The position numbers were made by a program, and so were the translations under genes. Below are positions 34,781-44,456 of a stretch of 64,000 nucleotides of DNA, in pieces. Source of the DNA: Oscillospiraceae bacterium MB24-C1 (GTDB taxonomy: Bacteria > Bacillota > Clostridia > Oscillospirales > Ruminococcaceae); the NCBI GenBank assembly GCA_030913685.1, contig CP133187.1:1699501-1763500 (forward strand). Reading direction: 5' to 3'. How positions within the stretch are numbered: the first letter of the stretch is position 1; each line of letters begins with the position of its first letter. The notes beneath the pieces are model-generated. The model did not search any database, was not told the origin of the DNA, and saw only the letters and a list, made by a program, of their open reading frames with translations.

Positions 34781-36094
34781 TTATAATTTAGCAGCTGCAT
34801 CTGCCACATCGCCGATACAACGCTGCATTGAAAGCTTGATAAATTCGTTGGTAAACCCGTCTCCCAGCGTAATCTCACTAGTGGTTCCAGTCGCCATTTC
34901 TTTGATGGTCGCCTTCCCTGCAGCCAGTTCATTATCCCCCAGCACCATCGTGTAAATCGCACCCAGTTTGTCGGCATAACGCATCTGTGCCTTTAAGCTT
35001 CGACCCATCGTCTCACAGTCCGCGGAAATACCCTCAGCGCGCAGCTTTTGCACTAGCGTGCCGGCCGCGATCGAGGCTGCTTTACCCATCGGCGCGATAA
35101 ACAACTCACAGATCAGGGCAGCAGGGGTCTCGGCATTTGACGCTGCCATAACAAGCTGAAGGCGTTCCAGCCCCATTGCAAAACCCACTCCAGGCAGCGT
35201 GGGGCCGCCCAGCTCCTCAATCAATCCGTCATACCGTCCGCCGCCGCAAACAGTTCCCTGCGCGCCAATGGCTTCGGTGACAAACTCAAAGACGGTGCGG
35301 CAGTAATAGTCAAGGCCTCGCACAATATCGGGGTCGATTTCATAGGCGATCCCCATTGCCTCCAGCCGTTCACGCAGCTCAGCAAAATGTTCCTCACACT
35401 CAGGGCACAGGTGATCGATCATTTTGGGCGCTTTGGCGGCAATTTCCTTGCACACTGAACTTTTGCAGTCGATGATGCGCAGGGGGTTGGTTTCAAGACG
35501 AGTCAAGCAGGTTTCACAAAGCTTTTCTTTATGTGCTGAGAAATATTCTTTAAGCTTCACCTGATAAGAAGGCCGGCACTGCTTGCAGCCAATGGAGTTG
35601 ATAAATAACTTGATTTTATCCACACCCAGCGTCTGAAGCACCTGATTGCCCAGCGCAATAACCTCGGCATCGGCAGCGGGGAAGGGGGAACCCAGCGATT
35701 CGATGCCAAACTGGTGGAACTCGCGCAGACGGCCGGCCTGCGGCTTCTCATAGCGGAAGCAGCTGATGACATAACTGGCCTTGACCGGAAGCTGACCACC
35801 CAGCAGATTATGCTCTATCGCCGCTCTGACAACGCCCGCTGTCCCTTCAGGACGCAACGTAATCGAGCGATCTTTCTTATCATTGAAGGTGTACATCTCC
35901 TTTTGCACCACGTCGGTGGTGTCGCCCACGGCACGGTTAAACAGTTCGGTGTGTTCAAACGTAGGGGTGCGCATTTCAAAAAAGCCGTAGCGCTCGGCGA
36001 TATCCAACGCCGTACGCTCAACATAGTGCCAGCGCGTAATGTCGCTGGGTAAAGCGTCCTGTGTCCCTTTTGGGGCAGAAGTGAGCGGTTTCAT
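34781..36094 (-). CDS. hisS: Histidyl-tRNA synthetase
   Basis: 437-residue class II synthetase. Motif 1 region, YGFFEMRTPTFEHTELFNR; motif 2, RYEKPQAGRLREFHQFGIE; histidine-specific GLDYYCRTVFE and CGGGRYDGLIEELGG, with the catalytic Arg in the second; C-terminal anticodon domain. Start ATG 36094 lies 10 nt after AAGGAG. It is first of the hisS-aspS operon, 38 nt before aspS. The T-box leader upstream controls both. Confidence 0.96.
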   Translation of the reverse strand: MKPLTSAPKGTQDALPSDITRWHYVERTALDIAERYGFFEMRTPTFEHTELFNRAVGDTTDVVQKEMYTFNDKKDRSITLRPEGTAGVVRAAIEHNLLGGQLPVKASYVISCFRYEKPQAGRLREFHQFGIESLGSPFPAADAEVIALGNQVLQTLGVDKIKLFINSIGCKQCRPSYQVKLKEYFSAHKEKLCETCLTRLETNPLRIIDCKSSVCKEIAAKAPKMIDHLCPECEEHFAELRERLEAMGIAYEIDPDIVRGLDYYCRTVFEFVTEAIGAQGTVCGGGRYDGLIEELGGPTLPGVGFAMGLERLQLVMAASNAETPAALICELFIAPMGKAASIAAGTLVQKLRAEGISADCETMGRSLKAQMRYADKLGAIYTMVLGDNELAAGKATIKEMATGTTSEITLGDGFTNEFIKLSMQRCIGDVADAAAKL

Positions 36095-36163
36095 AAAAAT
36101 CAATCTCCTTGTAGTATTGTTCTTTTTGTATTCTACACATAGTATCCAATTTTAAGACGGATG

Positions 36164-36440
36164 TAAATATAAAATACCCCGCCCCAATCAGCAAAAGGGG
36201 CGGGGAAAGTTCCACGCGGTGCCACCCTCGTTTGAACGACATAGCCTAAGCGGTTCGTCCATCTCAACAGGTGCTCCTTTAACGCAGAGCAGGCGAAAAG
36301 CGTTTTTCGCTTTCAACTCGGCGGATGTCCTTCTTCTGTCCTTCCGGCGGGGCTCTCAGCCGCAAACCCAGCGCATATGCTTGGGCGGCCCCTTCTCTGT
36401 AGGCGTCATTGACAGACTACTGCTTCCGCTTCAACGTTTT
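36164..36440 (-). promoter_or_regulatory. T-box leader of hisS-aspS (probable Asp specifier)
   Basis: The T-box core GGGTGGCACCGCG lies at about 36212-36226 and is followed by the terminator hairpin 36177-36205 (CCCCGCCCC with GGGGCGGGG) and a T-rich tail. Stem I includes GCAGTAGT, a specifier-loop AGTA. The 3' specifier loop reads AGAAGGACATCC; GAC (Asp, 36329-36327) followed by A fits best, while CAT (His) overlaps it by one base frame. Uncharged tRNA would stabilise the antiterminator and allow transcription. Confidence 0.85.
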
Positions 36441-36466
36441 TGGTCTATTTAAAACACATGTTTAAA

Positions 36467-36871
36467 TTAGCGCTTGGGGTTGACAATATCTCTCCAGTCA
36501 AGGTCGCCCTTCTCCAGTGCATGGATGAGCGCTTCGGCGGTGGCAATATTCGTTGCCATCGGAATAGAATGTACGTCGCAGAGGCGAATCAGATTAGCTT
36601 CGTCCGGCTCGCCCGGTTTCATAGTCAGCGGGTCTCTTAGGAACAGCAATAAGTCAATCTCGTTGCAAGCAATACGCGCAGCAATCTGCTGATCGCCGCC
36701 CTGTTCACCCGAAAGAAATCTGAAAATACGCAGGCCGGTTGCCTCGGCCACCAGTTTTCCGGTTGTACCGGTCGCACAGATATTGTGCTGACTGAGGATG
36801 CCGCTGTACGCAATGCAAAACTGTACCATTAGCTCTTTCTTCGAATCATGTGCTATTAATGCGATATTCAT
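36467..36871 (-). CDS. mgsA: Methylglyoxal synthase
   Basis: 134 residues. Converts dihydroxyacetone phosphate to methylglyoxal, a bypass that relieves phosphate stress in glycolysis. The family landmarks are [11 protein letters not shown] near the start, [20 protein letters not shown] and [20 protein letters not shown]. The catalytic aspartate lies in LFLRDPL. Start 36871 is chosen because GGAGG is 6 nt upstream. Downstream is the T-box leader; upstream is a MinD-like gene 28 nt away. Confidence 0.93.
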   Translation of the reverse strand: MNIALIAHDSKKELMVQFCIAYSGILSQHNICATGTTGKLVAEATGLRIFRFLSGEQGGDQQIAARIACNEIDLLLFLRDPLTMKPGEPDEANLIRLCDVHSIPMATNIATAEALIHALEKGDLDWRDIVNPKR

Positions 36872-36899
36872 ACTCATCCTCCATCTTTATGCAGTCGCT

Positions 36900-37634
36900 T
36901 TATTTCAAGCGCTCAACATTAAGTCTCACTCTTTCACCCAAAATTCGTCTGGTCATATCTTCAACCTCTCGCCAAGCCATACTGCTTTGCGGTAGTGATT
37001 CTCCCTTCGCCAGCAGCCGTTCCACCAGCGGATCCTCGGGGATGACCGCGACTAACTGCGCCCCGACACGGTCGATTACCGCATCCAAATCGGGCAGATC
37101 CTTAGATAGTATGTGCCGTAAAAACTTATTAATTACCAGTCTGGGCTTTTTTTCCTGTAGTAATTGCGCTGCCTTGGCGGCATCCCGGACTGAAACCGGG
37201 TCGCCGGTACAAACAATCAACGCATTGTTGCACACCGAACATGCGACATCAAAACCACGCCCTAGCCCTGCTGAGGTATCAAGTATCAAATAATCATAGC
37301 AGCCTGCCAATCCTTTGAGCAACGCCGTCAGACTCGCACGGTCGGGCAAAAAGTGTCTGTCCATCGGTGCCGCAATCAGATGAAGGTTGCCCCGGGGCAC
37401 ATCGCAGACCGTGATGGCCTTAATCGGCTTACACCGTCCCGACAAAACGTCGGACAGGTCATAGACGATCTTATCCGATACCCCCATTATCAAATCCAGC
37501 CCGCGAAGACCGCTATCAAGCTCCAGAAGCAACACATTTTTATGGCGGCGACAAAGCGCCCGCGCCAGCAAATACGAAACGGTGGTTTTTCCGGTTCCGC
37601 CCTTGCCCGATGTTACAACCAGAATATTTGACAT
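36900..37634 (-). CDS. MinD/ParA-like P-loop ATPase without adjacent MinC or MinE
   Basis: 244 residues with deviant Walker A motif SGKGGTGKTTVSYLLARAL, then LLELDSGLRGLDLIMGVSDK, which matches MinD in having the 'GLRNLD'-type segment. LDTSAGLGRGFDVA is the switch region. The C-terminus ends RRILGERVRLNVERLK, which may form an amphipathic membrane-binding helix as in MinD. MinC and MinE genes are not adjacent. Start 37634 follows GGGGGGATTGAA. It lies with mgsA and the mre/PBP2 genes. Alternative: an FlhG- or Mrp-type ATPase. Confidence 0.78.
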   Translation of the reverse strand: MSNILVVTSGKGGTGKTTVSYLLARALCRRHKNVLLLELDSGLRGLDLIMGVSDKIVYDLSDVLSGRCKPIKAITVCDVPRGNLHLIAAPMDRHFLPDRASLTALLKGLAGCYDYLILDTSAGLGRGFDVACSVCNNALIVCTGDPVSVRDAAKAAQLLQEKKPRLVINKFLRHILSKDLPDLDAVIDRVGAQLVAVIPEDPLVERLLAKGESLPQSSMAWREVEDMTRRILGERVRLNVERLK

Positions 37635-37738
37635 TTCAATCCCCCTATTGTCCAATCTTATCACAAAAATAAGCTGCTGACCAGACATTGTTCAGGTAAA
37701 AAAGCAAAATTTCTAAGAATTTTTTATCTCTTTTCCGC

Positions 37739-39877
37739 TCAGGGCGCCTGTATTCCCGCATTGCCCTGTTCGCCAGTTACTTCACTGCTTTCCGGCGCGC
37801 TTTCAGCCGTTTGGGGCTTCGTCTCGTCAGCGATGTTCTCTGCCTTGTCTGGGAAAAAGAAGGAATCAAGCACGGCGCGTGCAACTGGCGCGCCGGTGTA
37901 ACCATGCCAGCCCTTTTCGATGACTACCGCTATCGCAATCTGGGGGTCGTCGGCGGGTGCAAAGCAGATAAAGGTCGAGTTTGGAAATTCATTTGTCTGA
38001 GGGGTTCCCGTCTTTGAAGCCACCATAACCGGGTAATCACCCAAATAGCGGTAAGCAGTTCCGCGGACATCGTGGGAGGCCTGAACCATACCATCGATAA
38101 CTGGGTCAAAAATTGATGGATCAGCTCCCAGTGTATCGGCTACCTCCGGCGTGTGGGTAGAAATCGTTTCCTCCCAATTATAATAAGATGATATCGATTT
38201 CACCAGAGACAGCTTCATGCGCACACCGCGCCGTGCAAGAGTCGCACAATAGTTGGCAAGCTGAACAGGCGTATAGCCGTTATCCAGCTGACCTATCGCC
38301 GCCTGTAAAACGTCGCCGGGATACACGGTGTTCGGGTCGCACTGAGTTCCCTTCGCCTCAGTTAGCTCAATGCCGGTGGGAACGCCCAGCCCCAACCCCT
38401 TCGCATATTGGTTGATGCGGGCTATGCCTAACTGCCTGCCGGTATCATAGAAAAAGATGTTGCATGAAGCACGCAGCGAGTCTGCGAGGGTAAAAGGCCC
38501 ATGGTAGCCCAAACAAGTCGGCTGATAGGTCGGTAAAAATGTATAAACACGCTGACAGTTCACGGTTGTTCCGGGCGTGATAATACCCTCCGCCATCCCC
38601 GCGGTACCAACCACAGGCTTAAAACAAGAACCCGGTGCATAGATACCTGAAAATGCACGGTTTAAAAACGGATAAAGCTCATCCGAAGCATTCTTGGCAT
38701 AATCCTCGGAATAGGTCTCAAGGTTATACGATGGGTAGGTGACCGCCGCCAGCACCTCAGAGTTTTTAACATCTATCGCTACAACCGCACCGGCATTGGC
38801 CTCTTTTCCCTGGCCCTCCGGTGCGTTTTCGTTGAGGTATTTAATCTCCTTAACCAGCGCGTCTCTGGCGGTGCGCTGAATATCCTTATCGATGGTCAGC
38901 ACCAGCGTATTACCCGGCACCGCCGCCTGCTCCTCCGTGATATCCACCACATGGTAAGAGGCATCCAGATCAATTCTGCGCACACCATCAACACCGCGCA
39001 ATGTCGATTCAAAGGCGCGTTCAATACCTTCCTTGCCCACAAGATCGTCACGGGTGTATCCCTTGTTCTGAGAGAGATAACCTTCCAGTTCATCAGCGAA
39101 AATCGCACCAATGCGCCCAATGATATGCGGGGCCAGATCGCCATCGATATAGCCGCGCCGGGCGGTTTCAGCTACCTCAACACCCGGAATAGCATTGCTC
39201 ATCTGTCGTATCAGCACGGCCGTTTCCAGCGAAATGTTCTCAGCGAAGGTATATCGCACCGCTAGCGAATAGCCCTTGCGCTCCATTTCATAGCGCACAC
39301 CGGCAATATCGCGCGCCTGTGCCTCTGTCAAGCCTTCAAGCCAACTCTTCGACTCAGGCGTTAGAGCGGTGAACCAAGTTACCTTAGGGTCTTCGGGCTC
39401 GGCTGTCAGATGATAGCGCTGCCGCAGCCAATAGAACACATCCTCCGCCTCAGTGTAGCTGTTAGTCCCAAGATGTTTGCGCAGCCGTGCAACCGCATCA
39501 CTGTCCTCGGAAAAGGCCACACCTTCTTCGGTAATGATCAGCGGCAGGTTGTCAATCCACTGCTCATTAGCGCTCCTGAGCACATCAATCAGCTTCAAAA
39601 TAGTTTCATTCTCGCTACCTTCGGGCGCCAGTGCACGATCAAACACCAAATTGTAGCAAGCTTCATTATAGGAAAACGGTCGGCCTTGCCTATCCACAAT
39701 CTCGCCACGTGCCGCCTTAATAACCTGCGTCCGACTGCTACCCTGTTGCTGTTTGGCCAGATAGTCGGCACCTGAAACAATCTGCACCTGTGCGAGTCTG
39801 AATAAAAACAGGCTGAACACCAACCAAACGACAACACCAAGCGTTATCAGCCTAAGCTTTTCTTGAGAAATTTTCAC
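37739..39877 (-). CDS. mrdA: Penicillin-binding protein 2 (elongation transpeptidase)
   Basis: 712 residues. A single N-terminal transmembrane segment (ITLGVVVWLVFSLFLFRLAQ) precedes a non-catalytic dimerisation domain and the transpeptidase domain. SxxK is YAPGSCFKPVVG (active-site Ser), SxN is RASCNIFFYD, KTG is ASKTGTPQ. PBP2-class enzymes crosslink lateral wall and partner MreCD and RodA. It lies directly before mreD-mreC-mreB. The C-terminal 40 residues are low-complexity and acidic. Start 39877 is a normal ATG. Confidence 0.93.
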   Translation of the reverse strand: MKISQEKLRLITLGVVVWLVFSLFLFRLAQVQIVSGADYLAKQQQGSSRTQVIKAARGEIVDRQGRPFSYNEACYNLVFDRALAPEGSENETILKLIDVLRSANEQWIDNLPLIITEEGVAFSEDSDAVARLRKHLGTNSYTEAEDVFYWLRQRYHLTAEPEDPKVTWFTALTPESKSWLEGLTEAQARDIAGVRYEMERKGYSLAVRYTFAENISLETAVLIRQMSNAIPGVEVAETARRGYIDGDLAPHIIGRIGAIFADELEGYLSQNKGYTRDDLVGKEGIERAFESTLRGVDGVRRIDLDASYHVVDITEEQAAVPGNTLVLTIDKDIQRTARDALVKEIKYLNENAPEGQGKEANAGAVVAIDVKNSEVLAAVTYPSYNLETYSEDYAKNASDELYPFLNRAFSGIYAPGSCFKPVVGTAGMAEGIITPGTTVNCQRVYTFLPTYQPTCLGYHGPFTLADSLRASCNIFFYDTGRQLGIARINQYAKGLGLGVPTGIELTEAKGTQCDPNTVYPGDVLQAAIGQLDNGYTPVQLANYCATLARRGVRMKLSLVKSISSYYNWEETISTHTPEVADTLGADPSIFDPVIDGMVQASHDVRGTAYRYLGDYPVMVASKTGTPQTNEFPNSTFICFAPADDPQIAIAVVIEKGWHGYTGAPVARAVLDSFFFPDKAENIADETKPQTAESAPESSEVTGEQGNAGIQAP

Positions 39878-39912
39878 ACTCGCACACCCCCTTTTCTAAA
39901 GCAACGCATAAA

Positions 39913-40437
39913 TTACTGTAAAACCTTCTCTTCAAACCACTCGTGTACCCATCTTACAAGCAAAAAGGCCGCCATCCCAAACACTGCCGTATATACTGCG
40001 CATGGCAGCGTTTTAGTCAGCAATAGCCGATTGGCTCCCGCATAGCCCCAGATGCCGTAAATAAGATAATGCGCAACCATACCATAAATCAGCGCAAATC
40101 CGCCGCAAAGTAAAAAGGCTGTTTTAACATTGGGCTGAATGAGATAGATTACCAACAGCCCGCATGCGCAGCCGAGTATGAGAAAAAATATTGGTGCCAC
40201 ACCAAATATATGAAAAGCGGCGGTGTCACACAAAACGCCGCCTAGCAAGCCAAAAAGCCCCCCTGCAAACTCACCCTCAATCATCGCAATCGCCGTGATG
40301 ACCGAAATAACCAAAATCGGGCGCACATTCCCGATAGTCAGCAGCCGGGGGGTCTCCTGCAAAATATAGCAAACTAAAATAAAAACGGTATAAATCACGT
40401 TTTTAAAAATAAAGAGCCTAAGTGTCTTTTGTTCCAA
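39913..40437 (-). CDS. mreD: Rod-shape-determining protein MreD
   Basis: 174-residue membrane protein with five to six helices, a poorly conserved partner of MreC in the elongasome. The TTG start at 40437 is preferred because AGGAG is 7 nt upstream (LEQKTLRLFIF); the frame runs to 40476 without a ribosome-binding site. The conserved segment EGEFAGGLFGLLGGVLCDT fits MreD. It lies 10 nt from mreC, in the mreBCD order. Confidence 0.85.
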   Translation of the reverse strand: MEQKTLRLFIFKNVIYTVFILVCYILQETPRLLTIGNVRPILVISVITAIAMIEGEFAGGLFGLLGGVLCDTAAFHIFGVAPIFFLILGCACGLLVIYLIQPNVKTAFLLCGGFALIYGMVAHYLIYGIWGYAGANRLLLTKTLPCAVYTAVFGMAAFLLVRWVHEWFEEKVLQ

Positions 40438-40447
40438 TATAATTCTC

Positions 40448-41299
40448 CTATTGGCCAGCAGAGGCCTGCCCTTCAAAGTGCTTTATCACTAAAACATCGC
40501 GAACGCCTCGAATATCGGCAGGCGGTGATACTACGGCGTAAAGCGACAAGCCCTTGCTATCCGGTAAGATTTCTTTAATGGTACCGATAACCAGCTCTCT
40601 GGGGAACAGCCCGCCGACACCGGTTGTTGCCACAAGATCGCCCACCTTTGCCACAGATTCCCGAGGTAGATAAGAAAGGCGCAGCATACCCTGCTCAGCA
40701 AGGGCAAGCTCACCGGTTGTCACGCCAATCTCCCTTGTGTTGGTATTGATCACACCAACCTCAACCATTACGTCGAGTATCGTAAGCACCTTGGAATGGG
40801 TGATGCCCACCTCTTGTACAATGCCCACCAATCCCTCTTGTGTGATCACAGGGTCGTTCTTGGTGATACCGTCACTACTGCCTTTGTCAATAGTAAAAGA
40901 ATAAAATCGGTCGGCCGCATCGCGGCCGATAACCATCGCAGGTTCAAAGTCAAAATCTGGGTTCTTTTCTTTAATTTCGAGATAATTTTTCAGCTGGTCA
41001 TTCTCAGCTTTAAGTCGATCATACTCCACAAGCTGACTGCGTAGGTCGGCGTTTTCAGTGCGAAGCTGGTCGTTTTCATCCGCAAGCCGCGGCCCCGAAA
41101 AATATTCGCTAACGGCGTCATCGACGCTATAGGTGAGCTGCGCGCTGGCACGCTGAAGCGGCGTCAGCACCCAGGCGGTCACCTGAGAAATCATCGGAAT
41201 GGCTGTGCCTGTGTGCGCAGCGCGAAGCGTAAAAGCAAACACCAACGCCAAAACCAGCGCCAAAATTTTAAAATGCCGGCTCTTAAAAAAATCCTCCAT
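40448..41299 (-). CDS. mreC: Rod-shape-determining protein MreC
   Basis: 283 residues. An N-terminal transmembrane segment (residues about 12-28), a coiled coil (about 70-110, ENDQLRTENADLRSQLVEYD) and a C-terminal double beta-barrel (MVIGRDAADRFYSFTIDKGS). It anchors the MreB filament system to wall enzymes including the adjacent PBP2. It lies 120 nt after mreB, with a GGAGG upstream. Confidence 0.94.
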   Translation of the reverse strand: MEDFFKSRHFKILALVLALVFAFTLRAAHTGTAIPMISQVTAWVLTPLQRASAQLTYSVDDAVSEYFSGPRLADENDQLRTENADLRSQLVEYDRLKAENDQLKNYLEIKEKNPDFDFEPAMVIGRDAADRFYSFTIDKGSSDGITKNDPVITQEGLVGIVQEVGITHSKVLTILDVMVEVGVINTNTREIGVTTGELALAEQGMLRLSYLPRESVAKVGDLVATTGVGGLFPRELVIGTIKEILPDSKGLSLYAVVSPPADIRGVRDVLVIKHFEGQASAGQ

Positions 41300-41419
41300 G
41301 CAGTCACCTCCTTAAAATGCCATAAAACACAATGAAAACAGGCAGAAGCAAGGCCGCAAGCTACGCCCCTGCCCCTGCCTTGGGTCATCGTGTTTTAAGC
41401 GCGGGCGTGATACTCTTTG

Positions 41420-42442
41420 TCAGCGCTTGTCCTCGCCGCTAGAAAGCACGTCGCGCAGACGGTCAATGTCTTCCAGCACCCGCCCAGTGCCGATAGCGAC
41501 GCAGTCCAGCGGGTCATCGGCAATTAATACGTTAATGCCGGTTTCCTTCGATATCAGTTTGTCCAACCCGCGCAGCATTGCACCACCGCCAGTTAACATA
41601 ATGCCGTGGTCAATAATGTCGGCCGCCAACTCGGGCGGCGTGCGCTCAAGGGTGGTTTTAATCGCATCAAGCACCGATGAAATAGAATCGGCCAGCGCCT
41701 CGCGAATCTCTTTCGGCGTAATCTGAATATTTTTGGGTAGGCCATCCACTAGATTGCGGCCTTTAATATCCATAACAATCTCTTCCTCATAGGGGAAGGC
41801 TGATCCGATATCGATCTTGATCTGCTCGGCGGTACGCTCGCCGATGAGAAGATTGTGTTTGCGCTTGATGTATTGAATGATAGCAAAATCAAAAGAATCG
41901 CCGCCTACACGCACCGAGCGCGCCGTTACAATGCCGCCCAGTGAAATAACAGCTACTTCGCTCGTGCCGCCGCCGATATCCACCACCATGCTACCGGTTG
42001 CTTCCGCAACAGGTAACCCGGCGCCAATAGCAGCAGCCATAGGCTCTTCTATAATTGAAACACGTCTTCCACCCGCAGCCACAGCAGCCTCGCGTACGGC
42101 GCGGCGTTCAACCTCGGTCACGCCCGAGGGAATGCAAATGACAATATTCGGGCGCGCCAAGAAGGAGTTGCCACACACCTTCTTGATGAAGCGTTGGAGC
42201 ATGTTTGCCGTAATATCAAAATCGGCAATAACGCCGTCCTTTAACGGACGCATCGCGACGATAGAACCCGGCGTTCTACCAATGACTTCCTTGGCCTCCT
42301 GTCCGACATAAAGCACCTCGTCCTTGCGAGTGTCCACCGCCACAACCGAGGGCTCACGCAGAATAATGCCTTTACCCTTCATAAACACAAGGGTGTTGGC
42401 GGTGCCAAGGTCAATGCCGATATCCTTGGAAAAAGAAAGCAT
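41420..42442 (-). CDS. mreB: Rod-shape-determining actin homologue MreB
   Basis: 340 residues. It begins with [20 protein letters not shown], the phosphate-1 ATPase motif, with [18 protein letters not shown] for phosphate 2 and [16 protein letters not shown] for the adenosine site. MreB directs lateral peptidoglycan synthesis with MreC, MreD and PBP2 encoded downstream. The ATG follows TAGGAGGAAAAAAC. maf follows on the same strand after 56 nt. Confidence 0.96.
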   Translation of the reverse strand: MLSFSKDIGIDLGTANTLVFMKGKGIILREPSVVAVDTRKDEVLYVGQEAKEVIGRTPGSIVAMRPLKDGVIADFDITANMLQRFIKKVCGNSFLARPNIVICIPSGVTEVERRAVREAAVAAGGRRVSIIEEPMAAAIGAGLPVAEATGSMVVDIGGGTSEVAVISLGGIVTARSVRVGGDSFDFAIIQYIKRKHNLLIGERTAEQIKIDIGSAFPYEEEIVMDIKGRNLVDGLPKNIQITPKEIREALADSISSVLDAIKTTLERTPPELAADIIDHGIMLTGGGAMLRGLDKLISKETGINVLIADDPLDCVAIGTGRVLEDIDRLRDVLSSGEDKR

Positions 42443-42498
42443 GTTTTTTCCTCCTAGACTATAATCTAAAGACGTTTAATACAGCCTGATAATTTTAT

Positions 42499-43068
42499 TT
42501 ATAGAGACGTCAGCAAACCTTTTTGCCGCAGCGCCTGATATAACGCTTGAACCGGGAGCCCCATCACGGTGTAATAGTCCCCCTCAAGACGTGCAATAAA
42601 CCGCGCGCCCAACCCTTGTATGCCATAAGCGCCAGCCTTATCGTCCGGTTCTTCGCTGGCCACATAGTCTGCGATTTCTTGCTTGTCCATCTTGGCGAAG
42701 GTGACCTTGGCTACCTGAGAAAAGCAGTCAGCGACACCTTTGTGCCAAATACAAACACCGGTGTACACTTCATGGGTTTTGCCAGAAAGAGTGCTCAGCA
42801 TTTCAGCGGCCTCCTTGCGGTCGCACGGTTTACCAAAGATTTGATCATCCAATGCTACCACCGTGTCGGCCCCTATAACGACGTCGTCGGGACGATATTC
42901 CGCCACCGCTTCGGCCTTTCGCTGCGCTAACAGAATGACCGCCTGCTGTGGTAGTATGCCGGGAGAAAGCGACTCATCCGCCCGTGATGTCACAACTAAA
43001 AAATCCTCGGTGATAAGCTTTAACAATTCAAACCGCCTGGGAGAAGCCGAAGCCAGAATTAACGCCAT
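42499..43068 (-). CDS. maf: Maf-family nucleotide pyrophosphatase
   Basis: 189-residue house-cleaning enzyme that hydrolyses non-canonical nucleoside triphosphates (dTTP, UTP or modified forms, depending on subfamily). The Maf opening ALILASASPRRFELL carries the SxSPRR substrate-binding signature. VVIGADTVVALDDQIFGKP is the second conserved block, and DDKAGAYGIQGLGA the third. It is commonly linked to mreBCD, as here. The ATG at 43068 follows AAAGGAG. Confidence 0.94.
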   Translation of the reverse strand: MALILASASPRRFELLKLITEDFLVVTSRADESLSPGILPQQAVILLAQRKAEAVAEYRPDDVVIGADTVVALDDQIFGKPCDRKEAAEMLSTLSGKTHEVYTGVCIWHKGVADCFSQVAKVTFAKMDKQEIADYVASEEPDDKAGAYGIQGLGARFIARLEGDYYTVMGLPVQALYQALRQKGLLTSL

Positions 43069-43089
43069 AGGTTTAAAAGCTCCTTTGCG

Positions 43090-43359
43090 TCACAGCTTTT
43101 GTGAAACGCTTTTATAAATAAGTAACGAAATGGTTATCGTAATAATCTGTGCGACATTCACGCCGATCTCCAGACCAAACGCCATACGTAGCATTGATAA
43201 GTCTAAAATTAATGGATCTGAAACCGATATCCCCACCGTTTTGCCATAAGCTAACCAGCTTAAAAAAGCGGCCTGCTGCCCGAGAGACGCCAGCAACGCC
43301 CCTAGAATGATGCCAGCCAGTAGGAAAAATAAAAAAACAAGATTACGTTTAAGTTTCAC
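43090..43359 (-). CDS. DUF4321 membrane protein
   Basis: 89 residues from a GTG at 43359 (GGAAGGAA about 10 nt upstream). Two transmembrane segments (FLFFLLAGIILGALLASLGQ, and a C-terminal IITITISLLIYK). The middle LDLSMLRMAFGLEIGVNV matches DUF4321, a small conserved Clostridia protein beside maf. Function unknown; its place in the mre-maf-dut cluster suggests an envelope role. The frame continues upstream to 43401, overlapping dut, but has no ribosome-binding site. Confidence 0.78.
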   Translation of the reverse strand: MKLKRNLVFLFFLLAGIILGALLASLGQQAAFLSWLAYGKTVGISVSDPLILDLSMLRMAFGLEIGVNVAQIITITISLLIYKSVSQKL

Positions 43360-43366
43360 GTTGATG

Positions 43367-43804
43367 TCATTCCTTCCCGGTAGAGCCAAATCCGCCTTCA
43401 CCGCGTGCGGTATCTGAAAGATTAGTTACTTCTTCAATCGGTGGCGTTAGCACAGGCACAATAACTAGCTGTGCAATACGGTCGCCGGGAACGATGATGT
43501 ATGGCTCCGCTGAGTGATTGGTCAACCCGACCTGGATTTCACCCCGATAGTCGGCGTCAATTACACCTACCGCATTGGCGGGTACAATGCCATGACGAAT
43601 GCCCAGACCGCTTCGGCCAAATACTAACCCCACGCTTCCCTCCGGCAGTGCAACCGCCAGGCCAGTGGGTAGCAACGCGGTATCTCCGGGCATGATGCAG
43701 GTCTCATCGGTCGTACAGGCTCTAAGATCCAGCCCCGCCGAGCCTTGAGTTGCCCGCTCGGGCAGTACCGCTTGGGCACGTACCCGCTTTATTTGCAGTG
43801 TCAT
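43367..43804 (-). CDS. dut: dUTP diphosphatase
   Basis: 145-residue trimeric dUTPase that hydrolyses dUTP to dUMP, keeping uracil out of DNA and supplying thymidylate. Motif order is normal: AGLDLRA, GRSGLGIRHG, GVIDADYRGEI, DRIAQLVIVP and the C-terminal GEGGFGSTGKE that closes over the active site. The ATG follows CAGGAGG. It sits between zapA and the DUF4321 gene. Confidence 0.96.
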   Translation of the reverse strand: MTLQIKRVRAQAVLPERATQGSAGLDLRACTTDETCIMPGDTALLPTGLAVALPEGSVGLVFGRSGLGIRHGIVPANAVGVIDADYRGEIQVGLTNHSAEPYIIVPGDRIAQLVIVPVLTPPIEEVTNLSDTARGEGGFGSTGKE

Positions 43805-43840
43805 AAAATCCTCCTGATTACTGCGTCCAAATAAAAAAAT

Positions 43841-44173
43841 CTATTTTCCGGCAGCAGAAAGCTGTCGACGCAGTTTTTCAATCTCGCGTCTGGCCTCGTC
43901 CAACTCAGCACGCGCCTTGGATGCATCCTCGAGATAGCCGGTCAGCTGAGAACGCATATGATCCGCCGACTGCTCGCTTTTATGAAAAGAGTCGGCATAC
44001 CCCATAGCGCAAAGAATCAGCGCAGCATTGGGCGAAAGCTTTGCATCAACATCCATCAGAGCACGTGCCTGGGCGTCCAGCTCCGCCGCCAGTGCCTGGA
44101 CATACTCTTCGCTTTCGGGAGACGCAATGGTATAGGCAGCTTCAAGAACTCTGATTTTTATGCGGTTAATCAT
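43841..44173 (-). CDS. zapA: Cell-division protein ZapA-like
   Basis: 110 residues. The first half, INRIKIRVLEAAYTIASPES, is the ZapA fold start; the second half is a long coiled coil (ARAELDEARREIEKLRRQLS). ZapA bundles FtsZ filaments. It is first of the long minus-strand shape operon and lies 330 nt from rplL. The ribosome-binding site, AAGGAAGG, is a little distant. Confidence 0.8.
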   Translation of the reverse strand: MINRIKIRVLEAAYTIASPESEEYVQALAAELDAQARALMDVDAKLSPNAALILCAMGYADSFHKSEQSADHMRSQLTGYLEDASKARAELDEARREIEKLRRQLSAAGK

Positions 44174-44233
44174 AAAAGTGCGTTCCCTTCCTTTCTCAAT
44201 TTATACCTTTATCCAATAAAAGTATCACAGATT

Positions 44234-44261
44234 ATTATAGTACATTTTAAAGATACTGCAA
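44234..44261 (-). promoter_or_regulatory. Promoter for zapA and the downstream shape genes
   Basis: On the minus strand TTGCAG (44261-44256) and TATAAT (44239-44234) are 16 nt apart. The rest of 44240-44456 is AT-rich with no gene. Confidence 0.6.
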
Positions 44262-44456
44262 AGCCTTTAAACTGCTTTTTCTATAATTTTCATACAAAAC
44301 AGCAAACATTAAACATCTAATTCACATTTTCTTTGTATTTTTGGAAAAAATATCCTTTCGCTTTGTATTATTGGCTATTTTCAACTTTTTTACTCCAACA
44401 CCACTACCAGTGCTTTGCTTACCCTCGCTTTAACCTTTGTTAGCATTTTGCATAAC

